The notes under the pieces: generated by a model
Told to the model about the DNA's origin: nothing
The model's database searches: none
Seen by the model: the letters and a program-made list of their open reading frames with translations, nothing else
Translations under genes and position numbers: made by a program
From: an uncultured Erysipelotrichaceae bacterium
Lineage (GTDB): Bacteria > Bacillota_I > Bacilli_A > Erysipelotrichales > Erysipelotrichaceae
Assembly: GCA_944325295.1 (NCBI GenBank)
Contig: CALUZL010000089.1
Coordinates: 1-18,624, forward strand
Length of the DNA: 18,624 bases
Reading direction: 5' to 3'
Part shown: piece by piece, positions 1-8,513 of the stretch
How the letters are laid out: each line of letters begins with the position of its first letter
Numbering within the stretch: position 1 is the stretch's first letter

Positions 1-2955
1 GTGATCTTCACCAAAGACTTCCCGGGTGAAAAGATGAGCTCTGTCTTGATAATCGCCCGAGAAATTGAGGTCGATATCCGGCACTTTATCGCCATTAAAG
101 CCCAAGAAGGTCTCAAAGGGTATATCCTGACCATCGCCGCGCATCGTAGCACCACAGATCGGACATTTCTTATCTTCAAGATTGTAACCGGAAAAGACCT
201 TGTCATCGCCGATCCACTCCAGATGATGACAGTTTGGACAGATGTAGTGGGGAGCCAGAGGATTTACTTCGGTGATCCCGGCCATCGTCGCAACCAAAGA
301 TGAGCCTACCGATCCCCTTGAGCCGACAAGATATCCGTCTTCATTACTCTTTTTGACCAGCAAGTGTGATACATAGTATATGACCCCATAACCATTACCG
401 ATGATCGCATCGAGTTCTTTTTCCAAACGATCGGAAATGACCTTGTCCAAAGGATCGCCATACAGCTCTTTTGCCCTACTGTAGACGATATTTCGAAGAT
501 CGTCATCAGATCCCTCGATAACCGGCGTGTAAAGCTTTGAATGGATCGGGTTTATGACCTCGCACATGTCGGCGATCTTATTGGTGTTGTCGACGACCAT
601 TTCTTTTATCAGCTTTTCATCTTCAATCCAGGCAAATGCTTCGAGCATCTCTTTGGTATTTCTGAAATGCTGATCCGGCATTGGCGTCTTCGCCCTTTTA
701 AGCTTGTCAAAGATAAACAGCGGGTGATGAGCACCACCGATACCAAGCGCATTGATATAGACATCGCGCAAGATCTTCTCATCTTTTCTGACATAGTGCA
801 GATCCCCTGTGGCACAGACGATCTTGCCCAGTTTTTTTGCCGTCATGATTATATCTTTTAAGATGTCTTTTAATTTTTCCAAAGTTACGACATCGCGAAC
901 TTCATAGAGCAAACGGTAGTTTTCAAGCGGTTGGATTTCGATGTAATCATAAAAAGCCAATGCTTCTTCAAGTTCTTTTTGACTGCGCGTACTGGCAATT
1001 TCAAAGATCTCGCCGTTAAGGCAAGACGAGCCGATCAGAAGATCTTTTCGATATTGTGCAAGCGTCGAGTTAAAGATCCGCGGTTCGGCTGCAACTTCAG
1101 CGCCACCGCTTTTGCCCAAAACGGCAAGCGTCTTGGTATGAGCTATCGATACCAACCTAAAAAGATCTTTCAGACCATTTTTATTCTTGCAAAGGACGGT
1201 AGTATGGAATGCTCTTTTTTTAACGTAGGCACTTCCATCGTCAAGTTTTGCAAGATCAGAAAAAGTCTCAATACCTTTATTTTTGATCTCCTTTAACATG
1301 AGATTGAAGATCTGTGCCAATACCTCGGCATCGTAGTCGGCTCTGTGGGCCACATCTTCGTTATAGCTGACCCCATAGACCTTGGCGATATTGCCCAAGC
1401 GATAACCCCTTCTTGTGAAAAGCGATCGTGATAGGTCGAGAGTATCGATAACTGTATTTTCCAGTGGTTTTTCACCAAGGCGTACAAGTTCTTCATTTAA
1501 AAACCCAAAATCGAAAGAAGCGTTATGAGCTACCAAAACCTTATCCTTAAGGTAATCCAGGATCTCATCTTTGCACTCTTCAAACGTTCTGGCATTCATC
1601 AGATCACTCTCTTTGATATTGGTCAGTGAGGTGATGAAGGTCGATAATTTCATCGGTGGTTTGATAAAGAAGTCTTTGCGGCTTTCGATATTGCCGCGAT
1701 ACATCGTCACAGCTCCAAATTCAATGATGTGATCATATTTGGTACTGAGTCCTGTCGTTTCAAGGTCAAAGACGACATAGTGAGCGTCATGGATGTTTTT
1801 TGAGCTTGGATTATAGACGATGTCATAATCTTCGCTCGCCATGGAAAACTCACAACCGTAAAGGACTTTAAAATCTCTTTGCGGTTCCCTTTTCAAACAA
1901 GCGCTCATCGCTTTTTGAGCTCTTGGGAAGGCCTGAGTGACGTAGTGATCGGTAATGGCTATGGCGCGATGGCCCATCGCAAAAGCAGCTTCGACGACTT
2001 CCTCAGCCTCACAAACACCATCCATCTCCGACTTATTGGTATGAGCGTGAAGTTCAACTCTTTTTTGCGTCTCATCATCCTTTAGGGTGACAAGGGGTTC
2101 GATCGGATCGATCGCCTCGCAAAAGAAGACGTGATCATTGCTGAAGCTGTCAAAGCGATAAGAACCGCTGGCTTTGATCCATTTGCCTTCCTTATTTTCT
2201 TTGAGTTTATCCCTTGTAAAATAATTGTTCTCAAATATCTTGATCAAAATGGCGTTGTCTTCATCTTTAAGATAGATCGTCTGGATCAACTTGCCGTTTT
2301 TGGTCGTGACCTCTTCGACCTTAAAGATCTCCCCCTCGATTGCGATATGATCCATCGTATCGGTAAGATCATCGATCTTTAAAAGCTTGTAGTTGGCTGT
2401 GTTTTTAGCTTTTCGCATCTTAAAAGATGTATCTTCTACGTTTCCTTTTTTTACTTCACTTCCTCTTTGCGGTTCGATTTCGATCTCGCCCACAAAGGTC
2501 GTGTTCTCTTTTTGATAGGAAAAAGCCAATTCTTTTACATAGCCGATATTTTTAAAATATGTCTTGAGATCATCGAAGTGAACTTCATCACTTTCATAGT
2601 GTTTCTTTTGATCATAGTGTATGGTCAAAACTTCATCTTTGATTATTGGCAAGGCCGATTTAAAGGCGCATGTATCCTTAGAGTAATCCTTGAGATAAGC
2701 CGTTATTTCCGCTAGGGACATCCGCTGATCATTTGTCTTGATGTATAAGGTCAAGTCATGTTTCAAAAGACCTTCGAGGTAATCTTTGAGGTCATGATAG
2801 ATGGCATAGGGCAAGATGTGGTCATTTTCGATCTTTAAGATGATCTCATCTCTCTTTTTTAGATAGACCGCTCCTTGTACCTTAAAACCGGAAAAACTGT
2901 CCCTTTTGTCAGCAAGTCCGTATGCATTTATAAAATCATCGATATTAAAAATCAT
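1..2955 (-). CDS. polC: DNA polymerase III PolC-type alpha subunit (C-terminus cut off by window edge)
   Basis: This is the Gram-positive replicative polymerase with built-in 3'-5' exonuclease. The frame is open for 985 codons from the ATG at 2955 to the left edge; the family is usually about 1,440 residues, so roughly two thirds is present. In order: a divergent N-terminal region; an OB-fold region near residues 195-290; a PHP domain beginning at ELHAHT (H303, H305); an inserted DEDDh exonuclease starting at VVFDLETTG (D397, E399); the PHP remainder and polymerase palm with GSRGSVGSS (878-886); a four-cysteine zinc finger (C906, C909, C931, C934); and the catalytic PDIDLNF (D960, D962). The third catalytic aspartate should lie beyond the window. 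The start overlaps the upstream flavoprotein gene by 11 bases, and AAGGGA sits 6 bases before the ATG. It is probably the last gene seen of the recG-rnc-flavoprotein-polC unit. The identification is secure. Confidence 0.97.
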   Translation of the reverse strand, partial: MIFNIDDFINAYGLADKRDSFSGFKVQGAVYLKKRDEIILKIENDHILPYAIYHDLKDYLEGLLKHDLTLYIKTNDQRMSLAEITAYLKDYSKDTCAFKSALPIIKDEVLTIHYDQKKHYESDEVHFDDLKTYFKNIGYVKELAFSYQKENTTFVGEIEIEPQRGSEVKKGNVEDTSFKMRKAKNTANYKLLKIDDLTDTMDHIAIEGEIFKVEEVTTKNGKLIQTIYLKDEDNAILIKIFENNYFTRDKLKENKEGKWIKASGSYRFDSFSNDHVFFCEAIDPIEPLVTLKDDETQKRVELHAHTNKSEMDGVCEAEEVVEAAFAMGHRAIAITDHYVTQAFPRAQKAMSACLKREPQRDFKVLYGCEFSMASEDYDIVYNPSSKNIHDAHYVVFDLETTGLSTKYDHIIEFGAVTMYRGNIESRKDFFIKPPMKLSTFITSLTNIKESDLMNARTFEECKDEILDYLKDKVLVAHNASFDFGFLNEELVRLGEKPLENTVIDTLDLSRSLFTRRGYRLGNIAKVYGVSYNEDVAHRADYDAEVLAQIFNLMLKEIKNKGIETFSDLAKLDDGSAYVKKRAFHTTVLCKNKNGLKDLFRLVSIAHTKTLAVLGKSGGAEVAAEPRIFNSTLAQYRKDLLIGSSCLNGEIFEIASTRSQKELEEALAFYDYIEIQPLENYRLLYEVRDVVTLEKLKDILKDIIMTAKKLGKIVCATGDLHYVRKDEKILRDVYINALGIGGAHHPLFIFDKLKRAKTPMPDQHFRNTKEMLEAFAWIEDEKLIKEMVVDNTNKIADMCEVINPIHSKLYTPVIEGSDDDLRNIVYSRAKELYGDPLDKVISDRLEKELDAIIGNGYGVIYYVSHLLVKKSNEDGYLVGSRGSVGSSLVATMAGITEVNPLAPHYICPNCHHLEWIGDDKVFSGYNLEDKKCPICGATMRGDGQDIPFETFLGFNGDKVPDIDLNFSGDYQDRAHLFTREVFGEDH

Positions 2956-4156
2956 CTTCCATCCCTTCAAAACATTCTCTGGCATCTTTCATCGCCCGGG
3001 CGACGTTAGTAGGACCCAACACACAATCACCGGCGGCATATACTCCTTTGATGCTCGTTTGATGACGATCGTCGACGACGATGCGTCCGCGCTCATCAAG
3101 TTTGACACCGATATTGACTTCCGGCACTTGACCGGTCGCAAAGACGACCAAATCGCCTTCAAGAAGCATTTCGCTTCCTTTGATATCTTCAAATCCGATC
3201 CTGCCGCTTTCATCCGTCTTCTTGGGTCTTGTCCTTACGATTTCCAAAGCAGTGACCTTTTCGGCATCTACCGCGATCCGCATAGGACTTGCATGTTCCA
3301 AGATCTTGCAACCGTCTTCTAGCGCCTCATTTATCTCGACAGGACTTGCCGGCATCTCTTTTTTCGAGCGCCGATAGACGATAGTTGTATCGATACCTAA
3401 CCTCTTGAGACTTCTGGCGACATCCATAGCGCTGTTGCCGCCACCGACCACATACGCCTTTTTAAAGTCGCGATAGTGCTCTTCCCTTTTGCAGACATTG
3501 AGATCCTTTAAGACCTCTAAGGCACCCTTGGCATAATGGGCGTTTGTGAGGTTAGGGATCCTTTCTGCCGTCGCTCCAAAAGCCACTACCACCTTTTTGT
3601 ATTTTTGCCGTAAATGTGCGAAAGTTTCGACATCGATATCTTGACCTTTTACAAATACGGCTCCAAGTCCACTGACTTCATCTTTGGCCATTTGGATAAA
3701 TTGTCGATCGAGACGAAAGGAAGGAATCCCACTTTCAAGCGTACCGCCCATAAAATCTTCCCGGTCATAGATATCGACCCCATATCCCTTTAAAAGTAAG
3801 TATTTGCTTACGGTAAGACCGGCAGGGCCGGCTCCTAAGACAGCGACTTTCTCTTTTTTATCTTTTGACTGCCTGACATCTTCTTTGAACTGTGCCAACC
3901 ACTGTTCGATCTCGTTTATTTTGACCGGTTTTGAAACCCGGTTCTTTATGCAATGGCCGACACACTGCCCTTCAAAGTTGCAGATGCGGCTGCAGATATA
4001 CGGAAAAGGCGCGGTCTTCGCTAAAAGATTGCGCGCACTTTGGACATCTTCGTTTTTGAGATATTTGATGATGTCGCGGATCCGGTTATTCAAAGGACAA
4101 CCCTTTTCGCATTCCGGATTCACGCAAGAAAGGCACTCCTTTACGGCAGCGATCAT
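2945..4156 (-). CDS. GltD-like iron-sulfur, FAD/NAD(P)-dependent oxidoreductase
   Basis: The 403-residue protein has the architecture of the glutamate synthase small subunit, NfnL and the dihydropyrimidine dehydrogenase N-half. An N-terminal cysteine-rich domain (C8, C11, C16, C20 and C55, C59, C65, C69) is suited to two [4Fe-4S] clusters. It is followed by an FAD Rossmann motif GAGPAG at 108-113, a second nucleotide motif GGGNSAMDVA at 238-247, and a C-terminal AAGDC flavin motif. In this family electrons pass from NAD(P)H through FAD and the clusters to a partner subunit. No partner (GltB, NfnS or DPYD-like) is encoded here, so the acceptor is unknown and glutamate synthase activity should not be assumed. 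The start ATG overlaps the rnc stop by 4 bases and no good Shine-Dalgarno is visible, which suggests translational coupling. Its 3' end overlaps polC by 11 bases. The family call is strong; the substrate is unknown. Confidence 0.9.
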   Translation of the reverse strand: MIAAVKECLSCVNPECEKGCPLNNRIRDIIKYLKNEDVQSARNLLAKTAPFPYICSRICNFEGQCVGHCIKNRVSKPVKINEIEQWLAQFKEDVRQSKDKKEKVAVLGAGPAGLTVSKYLLLKGYGVDIYDREDFMGGTLESGIPSFRLDRQFIQMAKDEVSGLGAVFVKGQDIDVETFAHLRQKYKKVVVAFGATAERIPNLTNAHYAKGALEVLKDLNVCKREEHYRDFKKAYVVGGGNSAMDVARSLKRLGIDTTIVYRRSKKEMPASPVEINEALEDGCKILEHASPMRIAVDAEKVTALEIVRTRPKKTDESGRIGFEDIKGSEMLLEGDLVVFATGQVPEVNIGVKLDERGRIVVDDRHQTSIKGVYAAGDCVLGPTNVARAMKDARECFEGMEDDF

Positions 4157-4830
4157 TTTACCAATTTCTCTAAAGCGTTCTTCGCCGCTTCTTTCTGTGC
4201 TTCTTTTTTTGATGGTCCCTGCCCCTTGCCGTAAATCAGTCCGTCGACTTTGCAGACGACCGTAAACAGCGGATCATTGCTTGGACCATCGATGCTTTCG
4301 GTCTCATAGATTATGGCTTTGCGGCTATCGGCTTGAACATACTCTTGAAGCTTTGTCTTATAATCCAGACGATCATCGAGACCATCGTCGATATGTTTCG
4401 CTATCGTGAGTTCTAAAAACTTGAAGACATTGGCAAAGTCCGTATCCAAAAAGATTGCTCCGGTCAAAGCTTCAAACATATCGGCGATAACACTGTCGCG
4501 ATTGCGCCCGCCGGTCTTTTCCTCACCTTGCCCAAGTTTCAGGTAGCGATTGAAGCCGAATTCTCTGACATAGCTGGCTAAAGCTTTCTCACACACGAGA
4601 TTGGCCCTTTTTACGGTCATCTTGCCCTCGGGAAGAGGCGGATCAAGATGATACAGTTTTACGGATATCCAGATCTGCAATACCGCATCGCCCATGAATT
4701 CTAGGCGTTCATTGTCCTTGAGATTACCTCGGTGTTCGTTGACATAGGAAGAGTGCACAAAAGCTTGTTCGATAAGTTTCTTATTATGATAGCGAATGCC
4801 GTTGTCATCTAAAAAATCAAAAATACTCAT
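4153..4830 (-). CDS. rnc: Ribonuclease III
   Basis: RNase III cleaves double-stranded RNA, including the rRNA precursor stems. The 225-residue reading used here starts at the ATG at 4830 and gives the normal family length. The signature ERLEFMGDAVL is at residues 41-51 (E44, D48), the second acidic pair D117/E120 lies in DMFEAL, and a double-stranded RNA-binding domain spans about 155-223 with the C-terminal GPSKKEAQKEAA helix. The frame stays open upstream to 4923, but that adds a basic, non-conserved 31 residues overlapping recG, so the shorter form is preferred. Only a weak AAGGGTG lies 12 bases before the ATG. A perfect TATAAT ends 6 bases before it, so a leaderless transcript from an internal promoter is possible. 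The gene lies 7 bases after recG; the smc usually found beside rnc is absent. Confidence 0.95.
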   Translation of the reverse strand: MSIFDFLDDNGIRYHNKKLIEQAFVHSSYVNEHRGNLKDNERLEFMGDAVLQIWISVKLYHLDPPLPEGKMTVKRANLVCEKALASYVREFGFNRYLKLGQGEEKTGGRNRDSVIADMFEALTGAIFLDTDFANVFKFLELTIAKHIDDGLDDRLDYKTKLQEYVQADSRKAIIYETESIDGPSNDPLFTVVCKVDGLIYGKGQGPSKKEAQKEAAKNALEKLVK

Positions 4831-4836
4831 AGAGAT

Positions 4837-4842
4837 ATTATA
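4837..4842 (-). promoter_or_regulatory. Candidate -10 box of a leaderless rnc promoter
   Basis: On the minus strand TATAAT at 4842-4837 is followed by ATCTCT and then the rnc ATG, which would place the transcription start at or next to the start codon. It overlaps the recG stop codon. The -35 is weak: TTCAAG at spacing 18 or TCAAGA at spacing 17. The same TATAAT-six bases-ATG arrangement occurs at 12049 and 17991. Inferred from sequence only. Confidence 0.45.
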
Positions 4843-6838
4843 CACCCTTGATAAGACTATCTTGAATACTTTCTTGGACTTTCGCAAGAATGTCTTTGTA
4901 TCTTTTGTCCTGACTTTTGGCAATGATCAGGCGCGCATCCTTTTGTGCCGCTTCAATGAAGACTCGGTCCGTTAAAATGTTGCCAAGGATAAATGAAGGA
5001 AGACCGCTTTGCCTTGTACCCAAAAGATCGCCGGGACCACGAAGTTTAAGATCTTCCTGGGCGATCTTAAAGCCGTCGTTTGTATCGACCAGGACCTTTA
5101 GTCGTCTTTGGACATCGTCGCCGGGATCGTCTACCAACATATAGAATTTGCCCCTATAGATCGATCTTTGGATTCTGCCTCTTAACTGATGAAGCTGGCT
5201 CAGACCGAACCTTTCGGCATTATAGACGACCATACAGGTCGCATTTTTGACATTCACGCCGACTTCGACCACCGTTGTCGTCACTAAGATCTGGATCCGA
5301 TTATTCGCAAAATCAGCCATGACCTGTTCTTTTTCCTGACTTGTGAGTTTGCCGTGTAAAAGACCGACTTCGTATGGTTTAAAGACTTCTTTGCACTCTT
5401 CAAAGATGCTCGTCGCATCGATGGTGCCGCTGGCATTTTTATCGATTGCCGAAGCGATTATATAGATCTGACGACCTTCTTTTAAGATCGCAAAAAGCTC
5501 GGGGATTATCGTTTTAATACTGTTTTCCATCAAGAGGAAAGTGTCGGCGCCTTTGCGGCCCTCGGGCATGGATACGATTGAAGATATGGCCATGTCGCCA
5601 TAAAGAGCACTGGCTAAAGTTCGCGGTATCGGGGTCGCACTCATTAATAAAAAGTCGACATTTTCCCCTTTCGCTAAAAGTTTTCGGCGCTGGTTTACCC
5701 CAAAGCGCTGCTGTTCATCGGTTATGACAAGTCCCAGATCTTTGATCTTGACATCTTCTGAAAATAGGGCATGCGTCCCAACCAGAATATCGATCTCTTT
5801 TCTTTGCAGTTTAGCCATTATTTCTTTCTTGTTTTTGGTGGAGCTGCAAAGCAGTTCACTCTTGACACCAAGCGGTCCTAAAAGCTCCTTTATGTTTTCA
5901 AAGTGCTGTTTTGCCAAGATCTCCGTTGGCGCCATAAAAGCACCCATGTATCCCGAAAGATAGTTGGCGTAAAGAGCGATCATGGCAACGATCGTCTTGC
6001 CGCTTCCGACATCTCCCTGAACAAGTCTTGTCATGACCTCGCTGCTCTTAAGATCGATAAGGATCTCCTTTATCGTCTGCAGCTGATCTTTGGTCAGGGT
6101 AAACTTTAAAGAAGCGATCAGTTCATTGATCTTTTCGATATCAAATACCTTGGCTTGTTTTTTGGCCTGCGGCCCATCTTTCAGATAAAGGGCCAAATAA
6201 AAAGTCAAGAATTCTTCATACTTTAAACGGCTCAGGGCCTTTTTGTACATCTCGATATCCGATGGATGATGGATGGCTCTGAGCGCCTCTTCGCGATCTA
6301 TCAGATGGTGCGTCTTTTTTAAATCTTCAGGGAGCGTATCCTTTATCTTGCCCTTCATCTTTACTAAGACGGCATTTATCAGACCCTTGATGTCTTTTTG
6401 CGTCACGTCTTCCTTTAAGGCGTAAACCGGAATTATGCCCAAGACTTCCTTGGGATCCTTATTCAAATAATAGTTTATGACATTGATGCGGTTTTGGCCT
6501 TCAACTGTTCCGATCACGACGAGCTTTTGTCCTTTTTTCAGGTTTTTTGCCCAGGGTCTGTTAAAGATCGTACAATTGATCTCGTCACCGTTTTGGTTTA
6601 GACATTTAAAACGAACGACGCTCCTGGCTTTAGCAAAATGATAAAAGACCGGCGTCATCGTGATCTCGCCTTTAAAACAGATGCGCGCTCCTTTGATATA
6701 GTCTTCACGTTTATTCAGAAAATTTACATCGTAACGACTCGGGTAGTAATGCAAGATATCATCTACACTCACAAAACCCAATTTCGTACAGATCTCTTGC
6801 CGTTTCGCTGTTAATTTAAGATCACCGATCGGTTGCAT
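4838..6838 (-). CDS. recG: ATP-dependent DNA helicase RecG
   Basis: RecG remodels stalled replication forks and Holliday junctions. The 666-residue protein is close to the usual 680. It has an N-terminal wedge/OB region (about 50-125), Walker A GDVGSGKT (275-282), motif II DEQQ (374-377), motif III SATPIPRTLA (400-409), TTVVEVGVNV (521-530), motif VI QLRGRIQR (551-558) and the TNDGF...LRGPGD segment (586-604). Two deviations stand out. Motif II is DEQQ rather than the common DEQH, a change I believe occurs in other RecGs. Motif VI reads GRIQRS where most RecGs have GRVGRG, followed by a slightly longer segment; the two arginines of GRxxR are kept. The gene begins 20 bases beyond a strong terminator and has no Shine-Dalgarno, so it likely has its own promoter and a very short or absent leader. 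A poor extended -10 candidate is TGTGATAAA near 6851-6859. Ends 7 bases before rnc. Confidence 0.97.
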   Translation of the reverse strand: MQPIGDLKLTAKRQEICTKLGFVSVDDILHYYPSRYDVNFLNKREDYIKGARICFKGEITMTPVFYHFAKARSVVRFKCLNQNGDEINCTIFNRPWAKNLKKGQKLVVIGTVEGQNRINVINYYLNKDPKEVLGIIPVYALKEDVTQKDIKGLINAVLVKMKGKIKDTLPEDLKKTHHLIDREEALRAIHHPSDIEMYKKALSRLKYEEFLTFYLALYLKDGPQAKKQAKVFDIEKINELIASLKFTLTKDQLQTIKEILIDLKSSEVMTRLVQGDVGSGKTIVAMIALYANYLSGYMGAFMAPTEILAKQHFENIKELLGPLGVKSELLCSSTKNKKEIMAKLQRKEIDILVGTHALFSEDVKIKDLGLVITDEQQRFGVNQRRKLLAKGENVDFLLMSATPIPRTLASALYGDMAISSIVSMPEGRKGADTFLLMENSIKTIIPELFAILKEGRQIYIIASAIDKNASGTIDATSIFEECKEVFKPYEVGLLHGKLTSQEKEQVMADFANNRIQILVTTTVVEVGVNVKNATCMVVYNAERFGLSQLHQLRGRIQRSIYRGKFYMLVDDPGDDVQRRLKVLVDTNDGFKIAQEDLKLRGPGDLLGTRQSGLPSFILGNILTDRVFIEAAQKDARLIIAKSQDKRYKDILAKVQESIQDSLIKGV

Positions 6839-6858
6839 AAGTACTATTAGTTTATCAC

Positions 6859-6887
6859 AAAAAAGCGATAGCTCATTGAACTATCGC
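6859..6887 (-). terminator. Intrinsic terminator after fakA
   Basis: On the minus strand GCGATAG and CTATCGC form a 7-bp stem (6881-6887 with 6865-6871) around a 9-base loop, followed directly by six T residues (6864-6859). It lies 6 bases past the fakA stop and 20 bases before recG, separating the two units. Confidence 0.88.
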
Positions 6888-6893
6888 CGCTAT

Positions 6894-8513
6894 TTATTCG
6901 ATTCCCACAAGATAACTGTAGACCGGCTGATCACCCTTTACGATATCCATCTCTAAATCGCTCACCGCTTGGACGTGCTCTTGGATTGTCTTGATCTCAT
7001 CGTCCGTCGCATCTTCGCCAGCGATCAAAGTGATTATCTCCGCATCATCTTGGGCGATCATCTTGTCGATCAGATCAAAGACGACCTGCATCTTATCGAC
7101 TTTACTGGAGACAATCTCCTTGTTAAACATCGCGATATAATCACCTTCTTTGACCGCTACGCCGTTTAAAGTCGTATCCTTTATGGCATAAGTCACTGAT
7201 CCGGATTTGATGTTGGCGATCTCCTCTTCCATCTCCCTTAAGTTGTCCTCAAGCTCACCCTCAGGGTTGAAAAGACTGAGGCAGGCAAGACCTTCAACGA
7301 TCGTCACCGATTTGACGATATGGATGTCAAGATCGCTTCTGAGACTTGCTGCCTGGCTGGCTGCCAGAACGATATTTGAGTTGTTTGGCAAGATCAGGAT
7401 ATGGTCACAATCGAGCTTATCGATCTCTTCTAAAAAGCTTTCCGTTGACGGATTCATCGTCTGGCCGCCGCTGATGACCACATCAGCTCTGAGCGATTTA
7501 AAGGTCTCGATAAGACCTTTACCGGCCGCAACGGCAATGACACCATACTTCTTATGTTCTCTTACGACTTCTTTTTCCTTTTCCAAAGCTGTATGCTGCT
7601 CTTGCATATTTTCGATCTTGAGTTTGATAAATTCACCGTATCTTTGGGCAATATTTAAGGCGTCACCCGGCTTCAAAGTGTGAACATGCACCTTTACAAG
7701 ATCCTCGTCTTTGACAACGACCAGTGAATTGCCGATCGCTGCCAGCTTGTTTTTAAGACGATCTTCATTGAAATCTTTGTACTCTTCCTTTAAACGGATG
7801 ATGTATTCCGTGCAATAGCCAAATTCATCGCTGCCAAGTTCGAGGGCAGCATTTCGATTTTGGGTCTCATTACTCTTTTGCGCAATGACCGGGTCACCGT
7901 CAAGTGCCCTTTTCATGCCTTCAAGGATGATCACAAGACCGCTGCCGCCGCTATCGACGACACCGACTTCTTTGAGCACCGGCAAAAGATCGGGCGTATG
8001 TTCCAAAGACTCTTTAGCATAGCCGATTAGCTTTTCAAAATAATCTTCGATACTTATACCTTCATTTTCTTCCAGATAATGTTTCGCATACCAGCTCGCT
8101 TCTCTGATAACCGTCAAGATCGTTCCTTCTACCGGCTTCATTATCGCTTTATAGGCGACCTTGGCTCCGTTTTCAAAAGCCTCAGCCAGCTCATTTACAT
8201 CGATCTCAGCTTTTGTATCGACGCTTTTATAGATACCGCGAAAGATCTGCGAGGTGATGACGCCGCTGTTGCCTCTGGCTCCCATAAGCAGTCCCTTAGA
8301 AAGACCCTTTAAAACAGCACCACAGCTTTTATCATCTGCGACCTTAAACGCATCCCTTACGCCGCTATCAAAAGTCATAGCCATATTCGTGCCTGTGTCA
8401 CCATCCGGTACCGGAAAGACATTGAGGGCATCGATGGCCTTTTTATTGTTTGCAAGGTTGTTGTTGCCGCTTTCCAGCATCTTCAACAGTAAAGTTCCAT
8501 TCAGTCTTTCCAT
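6894..8513 (-). CDS. fakA: FakA/YloV-type DAK-domain kinase (fatty acid kinase subunit)
   Basis: FakA phosphorylates exogenous fatty acids held by a FakB carrier protein, giving acyl-phosphate for phospholipid synthesis; it is cytoplasmic. The 539 residues match the usual length of about 550. The N-terminal DhaL-like kinase domain shows NVFPVPDGDTGTNM near 31-44, whose aspartates bind Mg-ATP, then the GARGNSG segment and GTILTVIREA. A middle region contains VDSGGSGL, and the C-terminal half is the FakA/YloV-specific domain with GGQTMNPST and LPNNSNI. The ATG overlaps the upstream stop as TAATG, with AGGTG 8 bases before. It forms a two-gene unit with the Asp23-family gene, the conserved yloU-yloV pair of Firmicutes. 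No FakB and no plsX/plsY lie in the window. The family call is firm; fatty acid kinase activity is inferred by homology. Confidence 0.93.
   Translation of the reverse strand: MERLNGTLLLKMLESGNNNLANNKKAIDALNVFPVPDGDTGTNMAMTFDSGVRDAFKVADDKSCGAVLKGLSKGLLMGARGNSGVITSQIFRGIYKSVDTKAEIDVNELAEAFENGAKVAYKAIMKPVEGTILTVIREASWYAKHYLEENEGISIEDYFEKLIGYAKESLEHTPDLLPVLKEVGVVDSGGSGLVIILEGMKRALDGDPVIAQKSNETQNRNAALELGSDEFGYCTEYIIRLKEEYKDFNEDRLKNKLAAIGNSLVVVKDEDLVKVHVHTLKPGDALNIAQRYGEFIKLKIENMQEQHTALEKEKEVVREHKKYGVIAVAAGKGLIETFKSLRADVVISGGQTMNPSTESFLEEIDKLDCDHILILPNNSNIVLAASQAASLRSDLDIHIVKSVTIVEGLACLSLFNPEGELEDNLREMEEEIANIKSGSVTYAIKDTTLNGVAVKEGDYIAMFNKEIVSSKVDKMQVVFDLIDKMIAQDDAEIITLIAGEDATDDEIKTIQEHVQAVSDLEMDIVKGDQPVYSYLVGIE

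Noticed and set aside
2906..3322. 138-codon plus-strand open frame
   Set aside because: It lies antisense to the conserved GltD-like and polC genes, has no ribosome binding site, and its translation resembles no family.
4831..4923. Longer RNase III form starting at 4923
   Set aside because: The extra 31 residues are basic and not part of the family, overlap recG, and exceed the usual RNase III length.
7207..7683. 158-codon plus-strand open frame
   Set aside because: It is antisense to fakA, whose conserved motifs run through the whole region; the serine/leucine-rich translation is typical of a shadow frame.
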